Shown here: positions 1 through 11,737 of the stretch, in pieces
How the letters are laid out: each line of letters begins with the position of its first letter
How positions within the stretch are numbered: the stretch's first letter is position 1
Assembly: GCA_028571685.1 (NCBI GenBank)
Contig: CM053164.1
Span: 41,032,501-41,096,500, forward strand
DNA: 64,000 bases
Reading direction: 5' to 3'
Source of the DNA: Heterohyrax brucei
Lineage: Eukaryota > Chordata > Mammalia > Hyracoidea > Procaviidae
Made by a program: the position numbers and the translations under genes
The notes under the pieces: generated by a model
Told to the model about the DNA's origin: nothing
The model's input: the letters and a program-made list of their open reading frames with translations, nothing else
Databases searched by the model: none

Positions 1-470
1 TTCCCCAGAGTTACACAGTGCCTGATAAATAACACTCAACAAATGGTAGCTGTTAGTTGCCACTCAGCTACTATACATATGGCACAACTTTCATTCTTTC
101 ATCAAACTACTTCTTAAATTAAAACCCCATATGAGTAAATGTCATGTTCTTTTTTAAAGATTCGGATCCCACTGAACTAGGTCCTCCAAGGTCCCATGGC
201 ATGAGAGGTGCTTCTGCGCTGGTGTCATGGTCCTGGGCTTGTCCCTAAGGAAACACCGCAGTGCCTTCACTGGCTGCTCACTCAGGTTGCCTCACCAGGT
301 CCCTTCCCACCTCGAGGAATGAGCAGGTTGGTGGGCTGCAGGGTGGAGGTAGGGGGAGATCTCATGAGAAATAAAGGGGGAACTGCAGAGAACAGCCATG
401 GGAATCTTTGAAATATCGGGTTTGTCTTTGGCACGCTCTTTCCCAGAGTCTGCACCCAAAATCCTTCACA
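1..470. other. Unique sequence, nothing recognised
   Basis: I see no gene, repeat family or clear regulatory site here. The short plus-strand frame at 208-411 has no recognisable motif and reads like chance. Confidence 0.5.
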
Positions 471-471
471 T

Positions 472-690
472 AGAGCCCTGGTGGCACAGTGGTTAAGTGC
501 TCAACTACTAACTTAAAGGCCGTAGGTTCAAGCCCACCCAGTGGCTCCACAGAAGAGCTCCCCATCTGCTCCCACAAAGATACAGCCTAGAAACCCTTGT
601 GAGGCAGTTCTAGTCCCTCACACAGGGTCAGGACGAGTTGGAATCGACACGACAGAACCCAACAGCAGCAACAACAGTTGGTTGCCATCT
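472..690 (+). mobile_element. RTE-tailed tRNA SINE, long variant
   Basis: The head 'cctggtggcacagtggttaa' resembles a tRNA A box. A B-box-like 'ggttcaagccc' follows at about 530. The 3' end ('gagttggaatcgacacgaca', then an 'acagcagcaacaac' tail) is the RTE-type tail. This variant carries an extra middle segment between head and tail. It would be transcribed by RNA polymerase III and mobilised by an RTE LINE; that is inference from family knowledge. Decayed, no coding capacity. Confidence 0.85.
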
Positions 691-929
691 ACCAGGACGC
701 CTTCTACCTGGTTACTCAGGGACCTGGCCTTGGCCTTTTCTTAACTTTCCCCGCCTCTGACTCCTGCTTAGCAATCTGAGTTTGATTTTTCTCTTCTAGT
801 CTGGCATGTGAGGATTGCTCTTTCATATATTTTGAGCTCAGCTATGTGGAAAAAGATACAGCTTTACTTTATTCAGCATTTGTATGTATTTGAGGTGGAG
901 GGGGCTATCTGTGTCATTCCAAGTAGCTG

Positions 930-1090
930 GGGGGTTCTCAGACTTTGGTGAGCACCTGAGGCCCTTATTAAAAATGGGAATGCCAGCTCCCACTCTCAGA
1001 GATCCTGACTTCCAAGGTCCTGGAATAAAGAGTCCTAGAGTGGTCAGGGTCCAGGAGAATCCGGGGTGCCCTGCTAGGCACTCTCCAAAC
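930..1090 (+). mobile_element. MER5-like hAT (Charlie) MITE fragment
   Basis: The stretch 'ggttctcagactttggtgag' followed by 'cacctgaggcccttattaaaa' and 'gatcctgactt' follows the order of a MER5A-type non-autonomous hAT element. It is diverged and only one terminus is clear. Recognised by eye from the known family pattern. Confidence 0.6.
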
Positions 1091-1635
1091 AATCTGCTCC
1101 TCTATGTGTCCACCTCAAAAACTCCCTGAAATGCTTGATCTAACTGCTTCGACTTCATGCTCTTAAGGGTTAATCCTGTGATGTGTCCCAAGTCGCAGCT
1201 AAGTAGCTTTACAGATTGTACCCCGCGAAGTAGCTTTACAGATTACATTACCAAGTTTCAACTAAATGGATACCAGGCTTAACAAGATTTCTGCAAGAAA
1301 ACCACAACTGAAGATAATGCTTATAATTGCTTATAATGCAAATATAAGTTAGCAACAAGAAAACATCAGAGCTGATATCGCTCCTACTCAAAATCTGAAT
1401 TCTCTACGAGGCACGAATAATGAGAATCGGGTCAAACATACAAGAAGGCCCTGCTCCAGTTCTCCTTTCCCATGCTCAGACAGGTGCAAGGTGGATCCAC
1501 AGCACGTATTTTGAGCATATATCCACCAGGTACCAGTCTTCCCCTCTCTGGGGCCCTCCCTATTAGCTAGCTGTGCTGGTGGTGACAGGAAGTGGTTGCC
1601 AGAAAGTCATAACTCTCCCCCTTAGGCTGGTATCA
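1091..1635. other. Unique sequence with a 27-bp-spaced direct repeat
   Basis: No gene is visible. The 17-mer 'aagtagctttacagatt' occurs at 1201-1217 and again at 1228-1244, a local duplication with a 27-bp period. The rest is unremarkable. Confidence 0.5.
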
Positions 1636-1797
1636 GAGTCCCTGGGTGGCACAGTCTAGTCCACCCAGAGGTGCCTCTGACGAAAGGCCTGGCAATATGC
1701 TTCTAACCATTCAGCTGTTGAAAATTCTGCAGAGAACAGTTCCACTGGAGCACACACGGGTTATCATAAGTCAGAATCAACCACACGGCAATTGTTT
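1636..1797 (+). mobile_element. Degenerate RTE-tailed SINE
   Basis: It starts 'gtccctgggtggcacagt' and ends 'cataagtcagaatcaaccac', matching the head and tail of the local SINE family. The A-box region is damaged and a short deletion follows it. Confidence 0.7.
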
Positions 1798-1838
1798 TTG
1801 TTCTCTTTTTCAGACTGATAACACATGGCTGATATTTA

Positions 1839-1877
1839 CACACACACACACACACACACCCACACACACACACACCC
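1839..1877. repeat. (CA)n microsatellite
   Basis: About 19 CA units, interrupted by 'cc' near 1859. Likely length-polymorphic. Confidence 0.95.
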
Positions 1878-2057
1878 CTCTTATGCAGACTGGCAGGGGG
1901 GCAGCTAGCATGGTAGCAAGAACAGAACATGGAACAGAGCATGGTGACCGCAGATACTACTAGAAGATGCAGAGGAAACACTGGTAAAGACATAGGGAAA
2001 CAAGCACTAGATCAGATTTCTCACTGAAGACATTGTGCTAAATAGTTGCTAAATGTG

Positions 2058-2272
2058 TTCCTGTTCATTGTGATTGAGCTGATTCTTGCTCATGGAGACC
2101 CCCTGTGTTCCCGATAAAAGTGCTCCACTGGGTTTTCAAGGCTGTGACCTTTCTGAAGCAGATCACCAGGCCTGACTTCAGAGGCAACTCTGGGTAAGCT
2201 TGAACTCCCAAGTTCTGGGCCAATAGTTGAGTGCCTAGCAAGCTGCGCCATGTTGGGACTTCTCAAGGTACT
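2058..2272 (-). mobile_element. RTE-tailed SINE, long variant, antisense
   Basis: Read in reverse it has the head ('agtcccaacatggcgcagct'), a middle block containing 'ctggtgatctgcttcagaaa', and the RTE tail. The middle block resembles sequence near the 5' end of the RTE copy at 53.5-58.3 kb. Confidence 0.75.
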
Positions 2273-3507
2273 AAATAGTTGAATAAAAGTACAGATGTTT
2301 CTAATATGGTTTTCCTAGATTCTTTCCAATAATTAAATCCACAAAGAGCTGCATTTCTCCGAGCCCCTAAAGGAAGGAGGTGGTATTAGATGGAAGAGTA
2401 AATTGCGTCTTTAATAAAGACACCAGCTCTTCCAAAGCTGTCCGAGTGTGACTGTTGATAGAGTGGCTATTCTGAGATGAAAAGGGACTCTCGGCTGAAG
2501 ATGCAACGCTGACAGTATGTGGGAAAATGATCCACTGCCTAATTCCCTGCAGGCCATTGGAATCAAGAAGCTAAATCCAGTACACAGAGTGCTAGAGGCT
2601 GCGTTGATGTGGCTGGTTTGCTTTTAGTAAAAACGTATACAATGCATGGTAATAAGACGGGGAGTGGAAACTTTTAAACCACATAATATTTTCTGAATAT
2701 CTCTTGGCAAATACTTAAAAGAGCCTTCAAAACTGAAGATACAGGTTTTCCTTTTACAAAAAGACAGGTGTTCCAAATTTGCTGACCTTTTCATGATGAG
2801 AAGTGGCTGTTGGCAGTTTGCTCCCTAACAGATACTAACCAAAAGATGAACACAAATTCATCAGCTCTTCAAGGAGAAGATGACTCATTTTAACATGAGT
2901 GATAAAGTACCAGCTTTTCCAAAGGAACTCACACTTCAGAGAGAATATTTTGAAAATGTTGAAAATACATAGTGTCACTCATAAAAATGCCTATACTTGC
3001 AGCACCCCTAAAATAATTAGAAACAGATCTCTGTAACCTGTTCTAAAATTATCCAAATGAAGAGTTTCAATGGATTTTGAGTCTGTTTGTCAAAAATGTA
3101 AAAAACAGTGATTTCCAATTGGCTTGTAAGAACCACTGAGTGACATGAGGGAAGATGGACATTAACCAGATTAATTTCAACAAAAGCCTTTAATTGGTGG
3201 ACGGGACTGAATGGGAGTGCCATGAGTTAATACACCCTCCTCTTGGAATCGGCTATGATGGCCATTAAAAATAAAGTAAACTGGAACCAGGCCTCTGAGT
3301 CACTGTCTCAAAGTATTAAAGCAAGATATCTAACAATAACAAAATATGCGTAATCACATCGTTCTTCCTTGCTATTTCTTAAATTGTATACAAATACAAA
3401 ATAATGGAAGAAATATTATTGTATAAAATAAAGAGAAATTTTAAGCAATCGTTTATGTAATCTTTATTTTATCCTTTAATTTCTGCATGTGTGTGTTTTA
3501 TGTCATG
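2273..3507. other. AT-rich unique sequence
   Basis: About 1.2 kb with no repeat family I recognise and no long open frame. It is among the longer repeat-free stretches in the left part of the window. It could be ordinary spacer or conserved non-coding DNA; the sequence alone does not say. Confidence 0.4.
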
Positions 3508-3775
3508 TTGCTCCTGTTAACTGCCATCAAGTCCTCCAAATTCATGGCGACCCCACGCCAAACAAACGCAGGGCTAACCAGTCCCGCACCACCCTCATGC
3601 CTGGCAGTAGACTGGGCCTGTTGTGATCTACAGGGTTTTCACTGGTGGATTTTTCAGAAGTAGATTGCCAGACCTTTCTTCCTAGTCCATCTCAGTCTGA
3701 AAGTTCCAGTAAAATCTGTTCTGCATCATGTCAGCATGCCAGCAACCACTGACAGATGTCTAAGGTGCACTGGCT
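3508..3775 (-). mobile_element. Short RTE-derived element (5' end joined to 3' tail)
   Basis: On the minus strand it begins with sequence like the RTE 5' region: the block 'cagaagtagattgccagacc' and following bases resemble 58140-58220. It ends with the RTE/SINE 3' tail ('ttgatggcagttaac' in reverse). The RTE interior is absent, so this is either an internally deleted RTE or a SINE-like derivative without a tRNA head. Confidence 0.6.
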
Positions 3776-3798
3776 GGGAATCTAATCTGTATAATAGT

Positions 3799-3835
3799 AT
3801 AGTAATATATATATATATATATATAGTATAGTAGT
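3799..3835. repeat. (TA)n microsatellite
   Basis: A pure TA run at about 3808-3824, flanked by two copies of 'atagtatagta'. The flanking copies suggest replication slippage. Confidence 0.9.
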
Positions 3836-3899
3836 AAAAGGAACTACTTTATAAATGAATACACACATACTTTGGCATCCATGCTCAATATTTTTCTTA

Positions 3900-4090
3900 C
3901 TGCTGGAGATGCATGATTGCAAACGTTTAGAGATCTCTGATCTAGACTAACTCTCTCAGGTTGCAGATGTGGAAAAACACCCTTGTGGGAGAAGAGCAAC
4001 TTCCCAAGGTCACTCTGCAGGGAGGGTTAGAGCCATGCCGGCAGCCCGGGTCCCCTCAGTCTGCCTGGCCCTGCTTCCACTGTGCCAAAT
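3900..4090 (-). mobile_element. MIR SINE fragment, antisense
   Basis: It contains 'cttcccaaggtcactctgca' and 'ggttagagccatgcc', the reverse of the MIR core and tail. Old and diverged. Confidence 0.6.
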
Positions 4091-5633
4091 AAATGTCAAA
4101 AACCTTAAAAATGGGTCCCTCTTAAAATTCTACTTTAATTAAAAAAAAAAAAATCACAGGAAGTACAAAAACAGCCTGGAATGAAGTCAAAGAAGTGGGA
4201 TCGCCCAGATGTCAAACTACTGGCCTGTGGCCTGTGAGAGCTCTGTGGCCAGTTGGCACAGGCTCTGTCTGGTAGAGCTCTGGGTGGAATATGCATGGAA
4301 GGCAGGAGGAGCAGACGCTGGGGAAGCAGAACTGGCCATGAAGCCATGAGAATCAAGGCTTGGTGAGGGCTGAGGAACCAAAGTGCAGTGCAGGCAACAT
4401 TCCTGAGGGGATGGTGGGCACAAGTTGGACTTCAGGGCTTATGGCTGGGTCACCAGAACTGTGCCTGGATCTTGGAAGCTAAGGTTGATGGTTCAATTCT
4501 CTGTGAGGTCAAACCTGGGCACCTGCCAGGAGAGTGTCCCAGGACTGTCTATGTTCCAACAACAGGGAGCTTCCTTCTCCCTCATGTACGCTGCCTGGTC
4601 ACTTCCCAGAAGGGGCCTCCAGGGTGAAGGGTTCCCCGAATAACCAGATGTAGGGTAGCATATGTGCAGCCCCGGCACAGGGATGATGACGCTGGGCAGA
4701 CCGTTTTTAGGGCCCAGGAGATGCTGCCTCAGTGACTCTCCCTGCTCTCCACCAGGACTAATGCCAGCTGAGCCCGAGTCCTTGGGGCCCAGCCCAGCCC
4801 CCGGGCAGTCAGAAGAGCAGCTGCAAAGGGGCAGGAGAGGGAACAAGTCTCATTAGTAATCACGGTTCCAATTTTCTGTCTTCCAGCTTTCTGTTGCTAT
4901 AATTTTAAGTCTGAAATCTGAACCATTTACATTTTGAGATCTAACCAGAGATTTATTCTGCATTAAATTTCATGCTCATTTAGAAGTCTTCAATCCTCAA
5001 GAGAAGGAAGAAAATGACAGTGACAAAGTGGCGCTTCCATTTCAAGAACAACACAACCAAGCTTGCAGGCATTCTGAACAAGGGGGTATAAACATGTCAC
5101 TACAGAAATTTACACAGGTATCTCAGGAGTGCAGTCTCCATCTGTGTGTGATGAAACTAAAGAAGATAAAAATAAACCCCAAAGGCTGGAGGGTTTTTTT
5201 GGAAGCAGAGACTAGTTTGTTGACAATAAAAAGACTGCAGCCCTTGCCAAAAACCGATTTTTTTTAAAGATCTTCTTCAAGTTATTGAACAAGAGATTTG
5301 ATTTGAAAATGAAAAAGGAGAAATATTTGGACTTAGCTTAAAAATATCTCAACATTTCTCCAACTAGCACATAGTCAAAAAGAGTTTTTTACAGCTGCTG
5401 GAAAAAATCCACACAAAAATACACTACTGACTCATTAATGACATCATTGGTGCACTTCAATTTTTAAAATGTCCTTTTTCAAACAAAAAAGATAAAACAT
5501 ATGATTTCATTAAAACTTTCTCATTGCAAACTAAATGCTATTGATGATTAGTCTTTGTTGTTTGGGGACAATATTTTTGTTCATTTTATTTGCTACCAAT
5601 TCTTATTAAAATGATATGCTTAATGTTTATATG
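4091..5633. other. Unique sequence
   Basis: It includes a poly(A) run at 4140-4153 and several overlapping frames of up to 117 codons between 4388 and 4856. None shows a domain, splice structure or biased codon use that I can recognise. Moderate GC around 4200-4850, AT-rich from 4860 onward. Confidence 0.45.
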
Positions 5634-6346
5634 TATCTTAGTCATCCAGATTGCACTCAGCATAAGGTCCTCCAGCTGAAACCAGGTTATAAGATGTTTC
5701 CTAAAATCATCATTGTTCTTTACCACTGCCTAGTGTTCCACTGAGTGTAGATATCGTAGTTTACCTAATCATTCCTCTGTTGTTATGCTTCTGGGTTGAT
5801 TCCATCTTTTTGCTGTTGTGGACTGTGCTGTGATAAACGTTTGTATGCATGTATCGGTCAGTGTGAATGGGCTTGATTCCTCTAACAGAGATGCCACGAG
5901 TGGATGGCTTTAAAGAGACATTTTATTCTGTCATACTCCAGCCAGCTACAAGTCCAAAATCAAGGCATCAGCTTCAGGAGACATCTTTCTCCATTGGCTC
6001 CAGAAGAAGTTCCTTGGTGTCAATCTTCCCCTGGACTGGGAGCTTCTGAGGTCCACATACCCGGGCTCTTTTCCAAAGGACACACTGTGCTCCCAGCACT
6101 GCTTCTTGGTGGTATGAGGTCCTCAGTTCTGTGCTTCCTTCTCTTTCCTTTATATCCCAAAAGATACAAGGCATAACACAATCTTATAGGTTGAGCCCTG
6201 CCTCACCAACACAACTACTGCCTATCCTCCCTCATTAAGATCATAAAGGCAAGATTCACATCCAGGAACATGGCATGATACCAGGAATCATGGCCTAGCT
6301 AAATGGCTACACACACTTTGTGGGTGACGCACTTCAATCTTTGACA
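5634..6346 (-). mobile_element. Solo LTR (MaLR/ERVL-like), antisense, with nested L1 piece
   Basis: It belongs to the same LTR family as 37655-38141, in reverse orientation. The start is 'tatcttagtcatcc' (family start TG, here TA) and the end is 'caatctttgaca'. The flanks are 'atatg' and 'atata', a 5-bp duplication with one mismatch, as expected for ERVL-class integration. No internal retroviral genes are present. The 5'-most part on this strand is interrupted by an L1 fragment. Confidence 0.75.
5648..5872 (-). mobile_element. L1 ORF2 3'-end fragment nested in LTR
   Basis: This matches the younger L1 at about 8045-8270 almost base for base (shared 'cctaaaatcatcattgttct'). It is a short antisense piece from the ORF2 C-terminal region. 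LTR sequence lies on both sides (5634-5647 and from 5873). Confidence 0.8.
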
Positions 6347-6519
6347 ATATATTTAAATATTTTAAACAGATGTAAAGTTAAAGAAAACATTGGGTAGTGG
6401 TGTCTGCTGAAAGGGGTATACAAATGGCCAGCCCTGCCTGAGCCTTGAGTGGGTCACCTAGGTCACCAGTGACAAAGGTGCTGCTTGTGCAGGTTAGATG
6501 CACAAAGGGATAGGGCATA
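6347..6519. other. Unassigned sequence between LTR and old L1
   Basis: Nothing recognised. It may be diverged L1 continuing into the next feature. Confidence 0.4.
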
Positions 6520-6952
6520 ACAAATCTTTTGTGTTTTGGTGCCTTTAGAAAGGATTCGTATTCATGGATTTGAAGGCTCAACATTATTAAGATATTGATT
6601 CCTCCCACATTGATCCACAGAGTTAATGAAATTCTAATTAAAATCTTTGAGCAGATGTTTTCAAGGAAATTGACAAGCTTATTCTAAAATGTATACAGAA
6701 ATGCAAAATGCCAAGGGTACCCAAGGCCTCCTAAAGAAGAGGAACAAGGCTAAAATATTTCTACAACCAGGTATCAAGGTCTATGCTAAAGCTTTGGTGA
6801 TTGATAGTGTGGTACTGATGCAAAAATAGACTAACAAGTCAATGGACATAACAGCGATTCCAGAAACCAACCGACACGTATGGCCTTCTGAGTCATGACA
6901 AGGACGACACTGCAGTGCAAGCGGGGCAAAGGAGTATCTTCCAGTAAATCAT
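6520..6952 (+). mobile_element. Old L1 (L1M-type) ORF2 fragment, left half
   Basis: Plus-strand L1 ORF2 sequence, seen in 'gaaattgacaagcttattct' and 'gatagtgtggtactgatgca'. These correspond to the region after the reverse transcriptase domain in mammalian L1 ORF2. It is full of stops. It resumes at 14057 after the nested SINE and the younger L1. Confidence 0.75.
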
Positions 6953-7029
6953 GAGTCTGTTTGACTCATGATGAGCCATGTGTCACACACTAGAACTGAA
7001 CTCCATAGGGTTTCCTTGGCTGTAATCTT
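6953..7029 (-). mobile_element. SINE, left half, split by L1
   Basis: Antisense RTE-tailed SINE: 'tagaactgaactccatag' then 'ggtttccttggctgtaatct'. The other half is at 13971-14056. The 17 bases at 7013-7029 are repeated at 13954-13970, which marks the L1 insertion point. Confidence 0.85.
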
Positions 7030-7037
7030 TTTTTTTT

Positions 7038-8035
7038 AATGATTGAATGAAAACGTACATTCTAATATAAATATGCTTGCCCAGCTATGTGCCGCTCCCA
7101 CTGCTCTCCCTGCCCAGGGACTGCACACCCTTCCTCTCTGCTCCATATATATCCTACCTTCCCAACAATCTCCTGTCCCTGACTCTCCACTCACTCCTGT
7201 TCCTCCAGTAAGAGGTCAGCAGGACGACATCCTATAGATGGCATAAAACCATAAAGTGCACACATGATATTGTCACTGTGTGTTGCCAAGTCCAATCCAT
7301 TCCTGTCTGAAGGCTTGACCTCCATTATGATTTATAGCTACAGGCCATGCTCCCAGGGGAACCCTGAAACTGCTGGACTGTCAATTGCGGTCTTTCAGTG
7401 GACATCTCAGGGTGCACCCCTTTTTATTTTTGTGTTGCCAGTGAGACTCAATTCTGCGAGTTCCATCATCACTATCACTGATGGTGGCCAGTCACCATCC
7501 AGTTCTTTCAGTCACAAGTCGATGTAGTCACCCACTCACATGAGTCTCTCTGTCTTCTGGGTTCTCTATCCCCCATGTCAATTTGATCCTTGGTGATCAT
7601 CCATTCCTGCTGAGTTGGAACCATTTGCTGTACCCTCAGATGGCAGCTTGGCAGCTTTTAAGACCCTAGATGCCACTCAACAATGTGGGGTGCAGGGGGC
7701 TCTCTTAGTAAATGCTAGTTGTGCCAATTAGCCTCGACTTCCCCTGAGAGCATGGTCCCTGGCCTCCTGTCCCGGCTACTCTGTCCTTGCCATATTGGGT
7801 TAAGATGGGAGGAGTAATCATATTATATTGAAGTCCAGTTAATATTGATCTTCTTTCTATTGTGAGCTGTCACAGATTTCACTCAACCAAATTTTCATCA
7901 ACTACCTAATCTAGACCCTCCACCCTCACCCTCCCTCCTTCCTCAACCTTGCAGCTGTCAAAGAGTCATTTCTTCTATGCATGAGTCTATTTTTAAGTTC
8001 TTATTGTAGGGGTCTGATACAATATTTGTCCTTTG
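7038..8035 (-). other. L1 3'UTR
   Basis: About 1 kb between the ORF2 end and the poly(A) tail. No open frame of note. It is long for an L1 3'UTR. Much of it is unlike the other L1 3'UTR in this window (41600-42055), so two L1 lineages seem to be present. Confidence 0.7.
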
Positions 8036-11000
8036 TCACTGACTACTTTCACTCAACATAATGTCCTCCAATTGAAACCAGGTTATCAGATGTTTCCTAA
8101 AATCATCATTGTTCTTTATCATTGCATAGTGTTCCATTGAGTATATATATCACAGTTTACCTATCCATTCCTCCATTGTTAGGCATATTTTTGCTATTGT
8201 GGACTGCGCTGCAATAAACATTCTTGTGCATGTATCAGTTGGTGTGAATGGCCTTGATTCTGTAGGATATATTCTGAGCAGTGGAATTACTGGGTCAAAT
8301 AGAATATCTAGATCCAGCTTTTTAAGGAAGCACCAGATTGCTTTCCAAAGAGGTTGTACCACTTTGCAATCCCACCAATTTCTCCACAGCCTCTCCAGCA
8401 TTTGTTGTTTTGCATTTTTTGGATCATGGCCAACCTTGCTGGGGTGAGATGGTATCTCATTGTCATTTTGACTTGAATTTCTTTAATAGCTAATGATTGT
8501 GTGCATGTACACATGTGTTTTTTGGCTGCCTGGATCTCCTCTTTAGAGAAGTGTCTGTCCATCTCTTGCCCATCACTTAACTGGATGATTTATCTTTTTC
8601 TTATTGATATTTTGTAGTACCTTATAGATTATAGAGATCAGGAGTCAGTCTGACATATAGTTGACAAATATTTTTTTCCCATTCTGTAGGTGGCCTTTTA
8701 ATTCTATTAATAAAGCCTTTGGATGAGCAAAGTAGTTCCCATTTATCTATTTTCTGATGATTGTGCTTTGATGGATTTTGAAGTCTGTCTAAATTGTATA
8801 TTAAAACTTCCATTGTTGTTCCTACTTTTTCTTGGGTGAGCTTTATCACTTTAGATTTGATATTTAGGTCTTTTATCCAGTTTGAGTTGGTTTTTGTATA
8901 AGGTGTAAGATGTGGGTCTTATCTGAATTTATTGTAGATGGGTATCCAGTTCTGCCAGCACTATTTGTTGAAGAGATTGTTTTTACCCCAGTTTAACATC
9001 TTACGGGCTTTGTCAAATATCAACTGTTCATAGGAAGATGGTGTCATCCCTGGGGTCTTGATTCTGTTCCATTGATCTATTTGTCTCTTTTTGTACCAGT
9101 AACAGGCTGTTTTGACTACTGTGGCAGTGTAACAGGTTCTAAAGTCAGATAATGAGAGGCCTCCCAGTGTGTTCTTCTTCTTCAGTAGTGCTTTACTTTT
9201 CCAGGGCTCCTTCCCTTTCCAAACAAAGTTGATAATTTGTTTCTCTGTCTCATTAAAAAATATCCCTGGAATTTGTGTTGGGATTGCATTATATAAGTAG
9301 ATTGCTTTGGATAAAATAGACATTTTCACTATGTTAATTCTTCCTATACATGAGCAGGGTAAGTTTCTCCATTTATCTAAGTCTCTCTTATTTTCTTGTA
9401 GTAAGGATTTGTAGTTCTCTTTGTAAAGGTCTGTTATTTCTTTGGTTAGATTTATTCCTTTATCTTCTTAAGGGCTATACTAGATAGTATTGATTTGGTG
9501 ATTTCTTCCTTAATAATCCTGTTGTTGGTATAAAGGAATCCTACTGATTTACTTGTGTTTATCTTGTATCCTGAGACTGCTGAACTCTTCTGTCAGTTTG
9601 AGTAGTCTACTTACGGATTCCTTAGGATTCTCTGTGTATACAATCATATCATCTGCAAGTAGGAAGATTTTTACTTCTTTGCTGATACAGATGCCCTTTA
9701 TTTCTTGATCTTGTCTAATTGCTCTGGCTAGAACTTCTAGGACCATGTTCAATAGGAGAGGTGAGAGTGGGCATCCTTGTCTAGTTCCTCTTCTCAAGGG
9801 AAACTGTTTCAGTCTCTCTCCATTCAGGATGATGTAGGCAATTGGCTTTGTATAAATGACCCTTATTACACTGAGGAATTTGCCATCTATTCCTATTTTG
9901 CTGAGAGTTTTTAGTATGAACGGGTGTTTTGACTTTATTTCTGCATGGATAGACAAAATCAGGTGATTCTTGTCTTTTGTGCATTGATGTGGTTGATCAC
10001 ATTGTTTTTCTGATGTTGAACCAGTCTTGCATCCCTGGTATGAATACAACTTGGTCATGGTGGATAATTTTTTTGATATGTTGTTGTGTTCTATTGGCAA
10101 GAATTTTGTTGAAGATTTTTGCATCTAGATGTATGAGTGATATCAGTCTGTAGTTCTGCTTTTTGGTTGTGTTTTTTTCCCTGGCTTTGGTACCAGAGTT
10201 ATGCTGCCTTCATAGAATGAATTTGGGAGTATTCCATCCCTTCCTATACTGTGAAACAGTCTCAGTAGTATTGGAGATAACTCTTCTCTGAAAGCTTGGT
10301 AGAATTCTGTGGTGAAGCCATCTGGGCCTGGGTTTTTTTTTGTTGGTAGTTTTTGGATGACTTTTTCAGTCTCTTCCTTTGTGATGGGCTTATTAAGTTG
10401 TTCTGTGACAATTTGGGTAGGTGATAGGAATCAAGGAATTTGTCCATTTCCTCTAGGTTTTCACATTTGTCAAAGTACAGTCTTTCATAGTATTCTGTTA
10501 TGATATTTTTGATTTCTGTTTGATCTGCTGTGACAACTGCCCTCTCAATTCTTATTTGGGTTATTTGTCTTCTTTTCTATTTTTCTTTAGTAAGTTTAGC
10601 CAGTGGTTTGTCAATTTTGTTGATCTTTTCAAAAAACAACTTTTGGTCTTTTCAATTTTTTCAATTGTTCTTCTATTCTCTAATTCATTCAGTTCTGGTC
10701 TACTAATCTTTATAATCTGTTTTCTTCTAGTGCCTGAGGGGTTCCTCTGTTGTTCTCTCTCTGCTTGTTCAAGCTGTAGGGTTAGTTTCTTGATTTGGTT
10801 TCTTTCTTCCTTCCAGATGTGTGCATTTATGGAGCTAAACTGACCTCTGAGCACTGCTTTGGCTGTACCCCATAGGTTCTGGTAGGAAGTGTTTTCATTC
10901 TCATTGGAATTCATAAATTTCATTATTTCATCCTTGATTTCTTCTATAATCCATGGCTTTTTGAGCAAGATGCTGTTCATTTTCCACAAGTTCCACTTCC

Positions 11001-11737
11001 TATCTATGTTTTTTCAGCTATTGATTTTGACTTTTATGGCTTTATGATCTGAGAAGATAGATGCTTTCCATTAATTCAATGGTATGGATTTTGTTGAGAA
11101 CTACTTTACGTCCTAACACATGGTCTATTCTGGAGAATGTTCCATGTGCACTGGAGAAGAAGGTGCAGTTGTCCGCTGATGGATAGAAAGTTCTGTATAT
11201 GTCAATGACATCTAGTTGGTTAATTGTGGCAATAAGGTCTTCAGTGTCTTTACTGAGCTTTTTTCTAGATGACCTGTCCAATATTGAGAGTGGAATGTTG
11301 AAGTCTCCCGCTATTATTGTGGAGTGATCTATCTTATTTTTGAGTGTAGTCAATGTTTCTTTGATGTATTTAGGTGCTCTAATATTAGGTGCATAAATGG
11401 CTAATATTGTTAAGTCCTGCAGGTGTATTGAAGCTTTCAGCAGTAAATAGTGTCCATCCTTGTCCATGATGGTGGATTTAACATTAAAATCGATTTTATC
11501 TAAGATTAGAATTGCCACTCCTGCTCTTCTTTGTGTATTGTTAGCTTGATATATATTCTTCCATCCTTTAATTTTCAGTTTGTTCATATCTTTAAGTCTG
11601 TGGTGAGCTTCTTGTAGACAACATATGGATGGGTCGTGTCTTTTGATCCAAGAAGTCACTCAATGTCTCTTTACTGAAGCATTCAGTTCATTCACATTCA
11701 ATGTAATCATTGATAGGTATGTGTTCAGTGCTGCCAT
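8036..11737 (-). pseudogene. L1 ORF2 (endonuclease/reverse transcriptase), broken
   Basis: L1 ORF2 makes the endonuclease and reverse transcriptase that carry out target-primed reverse transcription in the nucleus. Reading from an ATG at 11737, the N-terminal AP-endonuclease domain spans about 11737-11042, with CCLQEAH, AIYAPN, GDFN and SRIDHVLG motifs. The reverse transcriptase lies at about 10450-9550, with [12 protein letters not shown] and the active site as LADDMIVY instead of the usual FADD. The C-terminal region continues through 9329-8150, ending near MFIAAQSTIAK and MEEWIGKL. There is an in-frame stop about 20 codons after the start, and the frame changes several times (segments at 11659-11042, 10989-10561, 10447-10262, 10124-9549, 8562-8308 and 8401-8150). 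About 1,230 codons when gaps are ignored, normal for the family. Non-functional. Confidence 0.92.
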
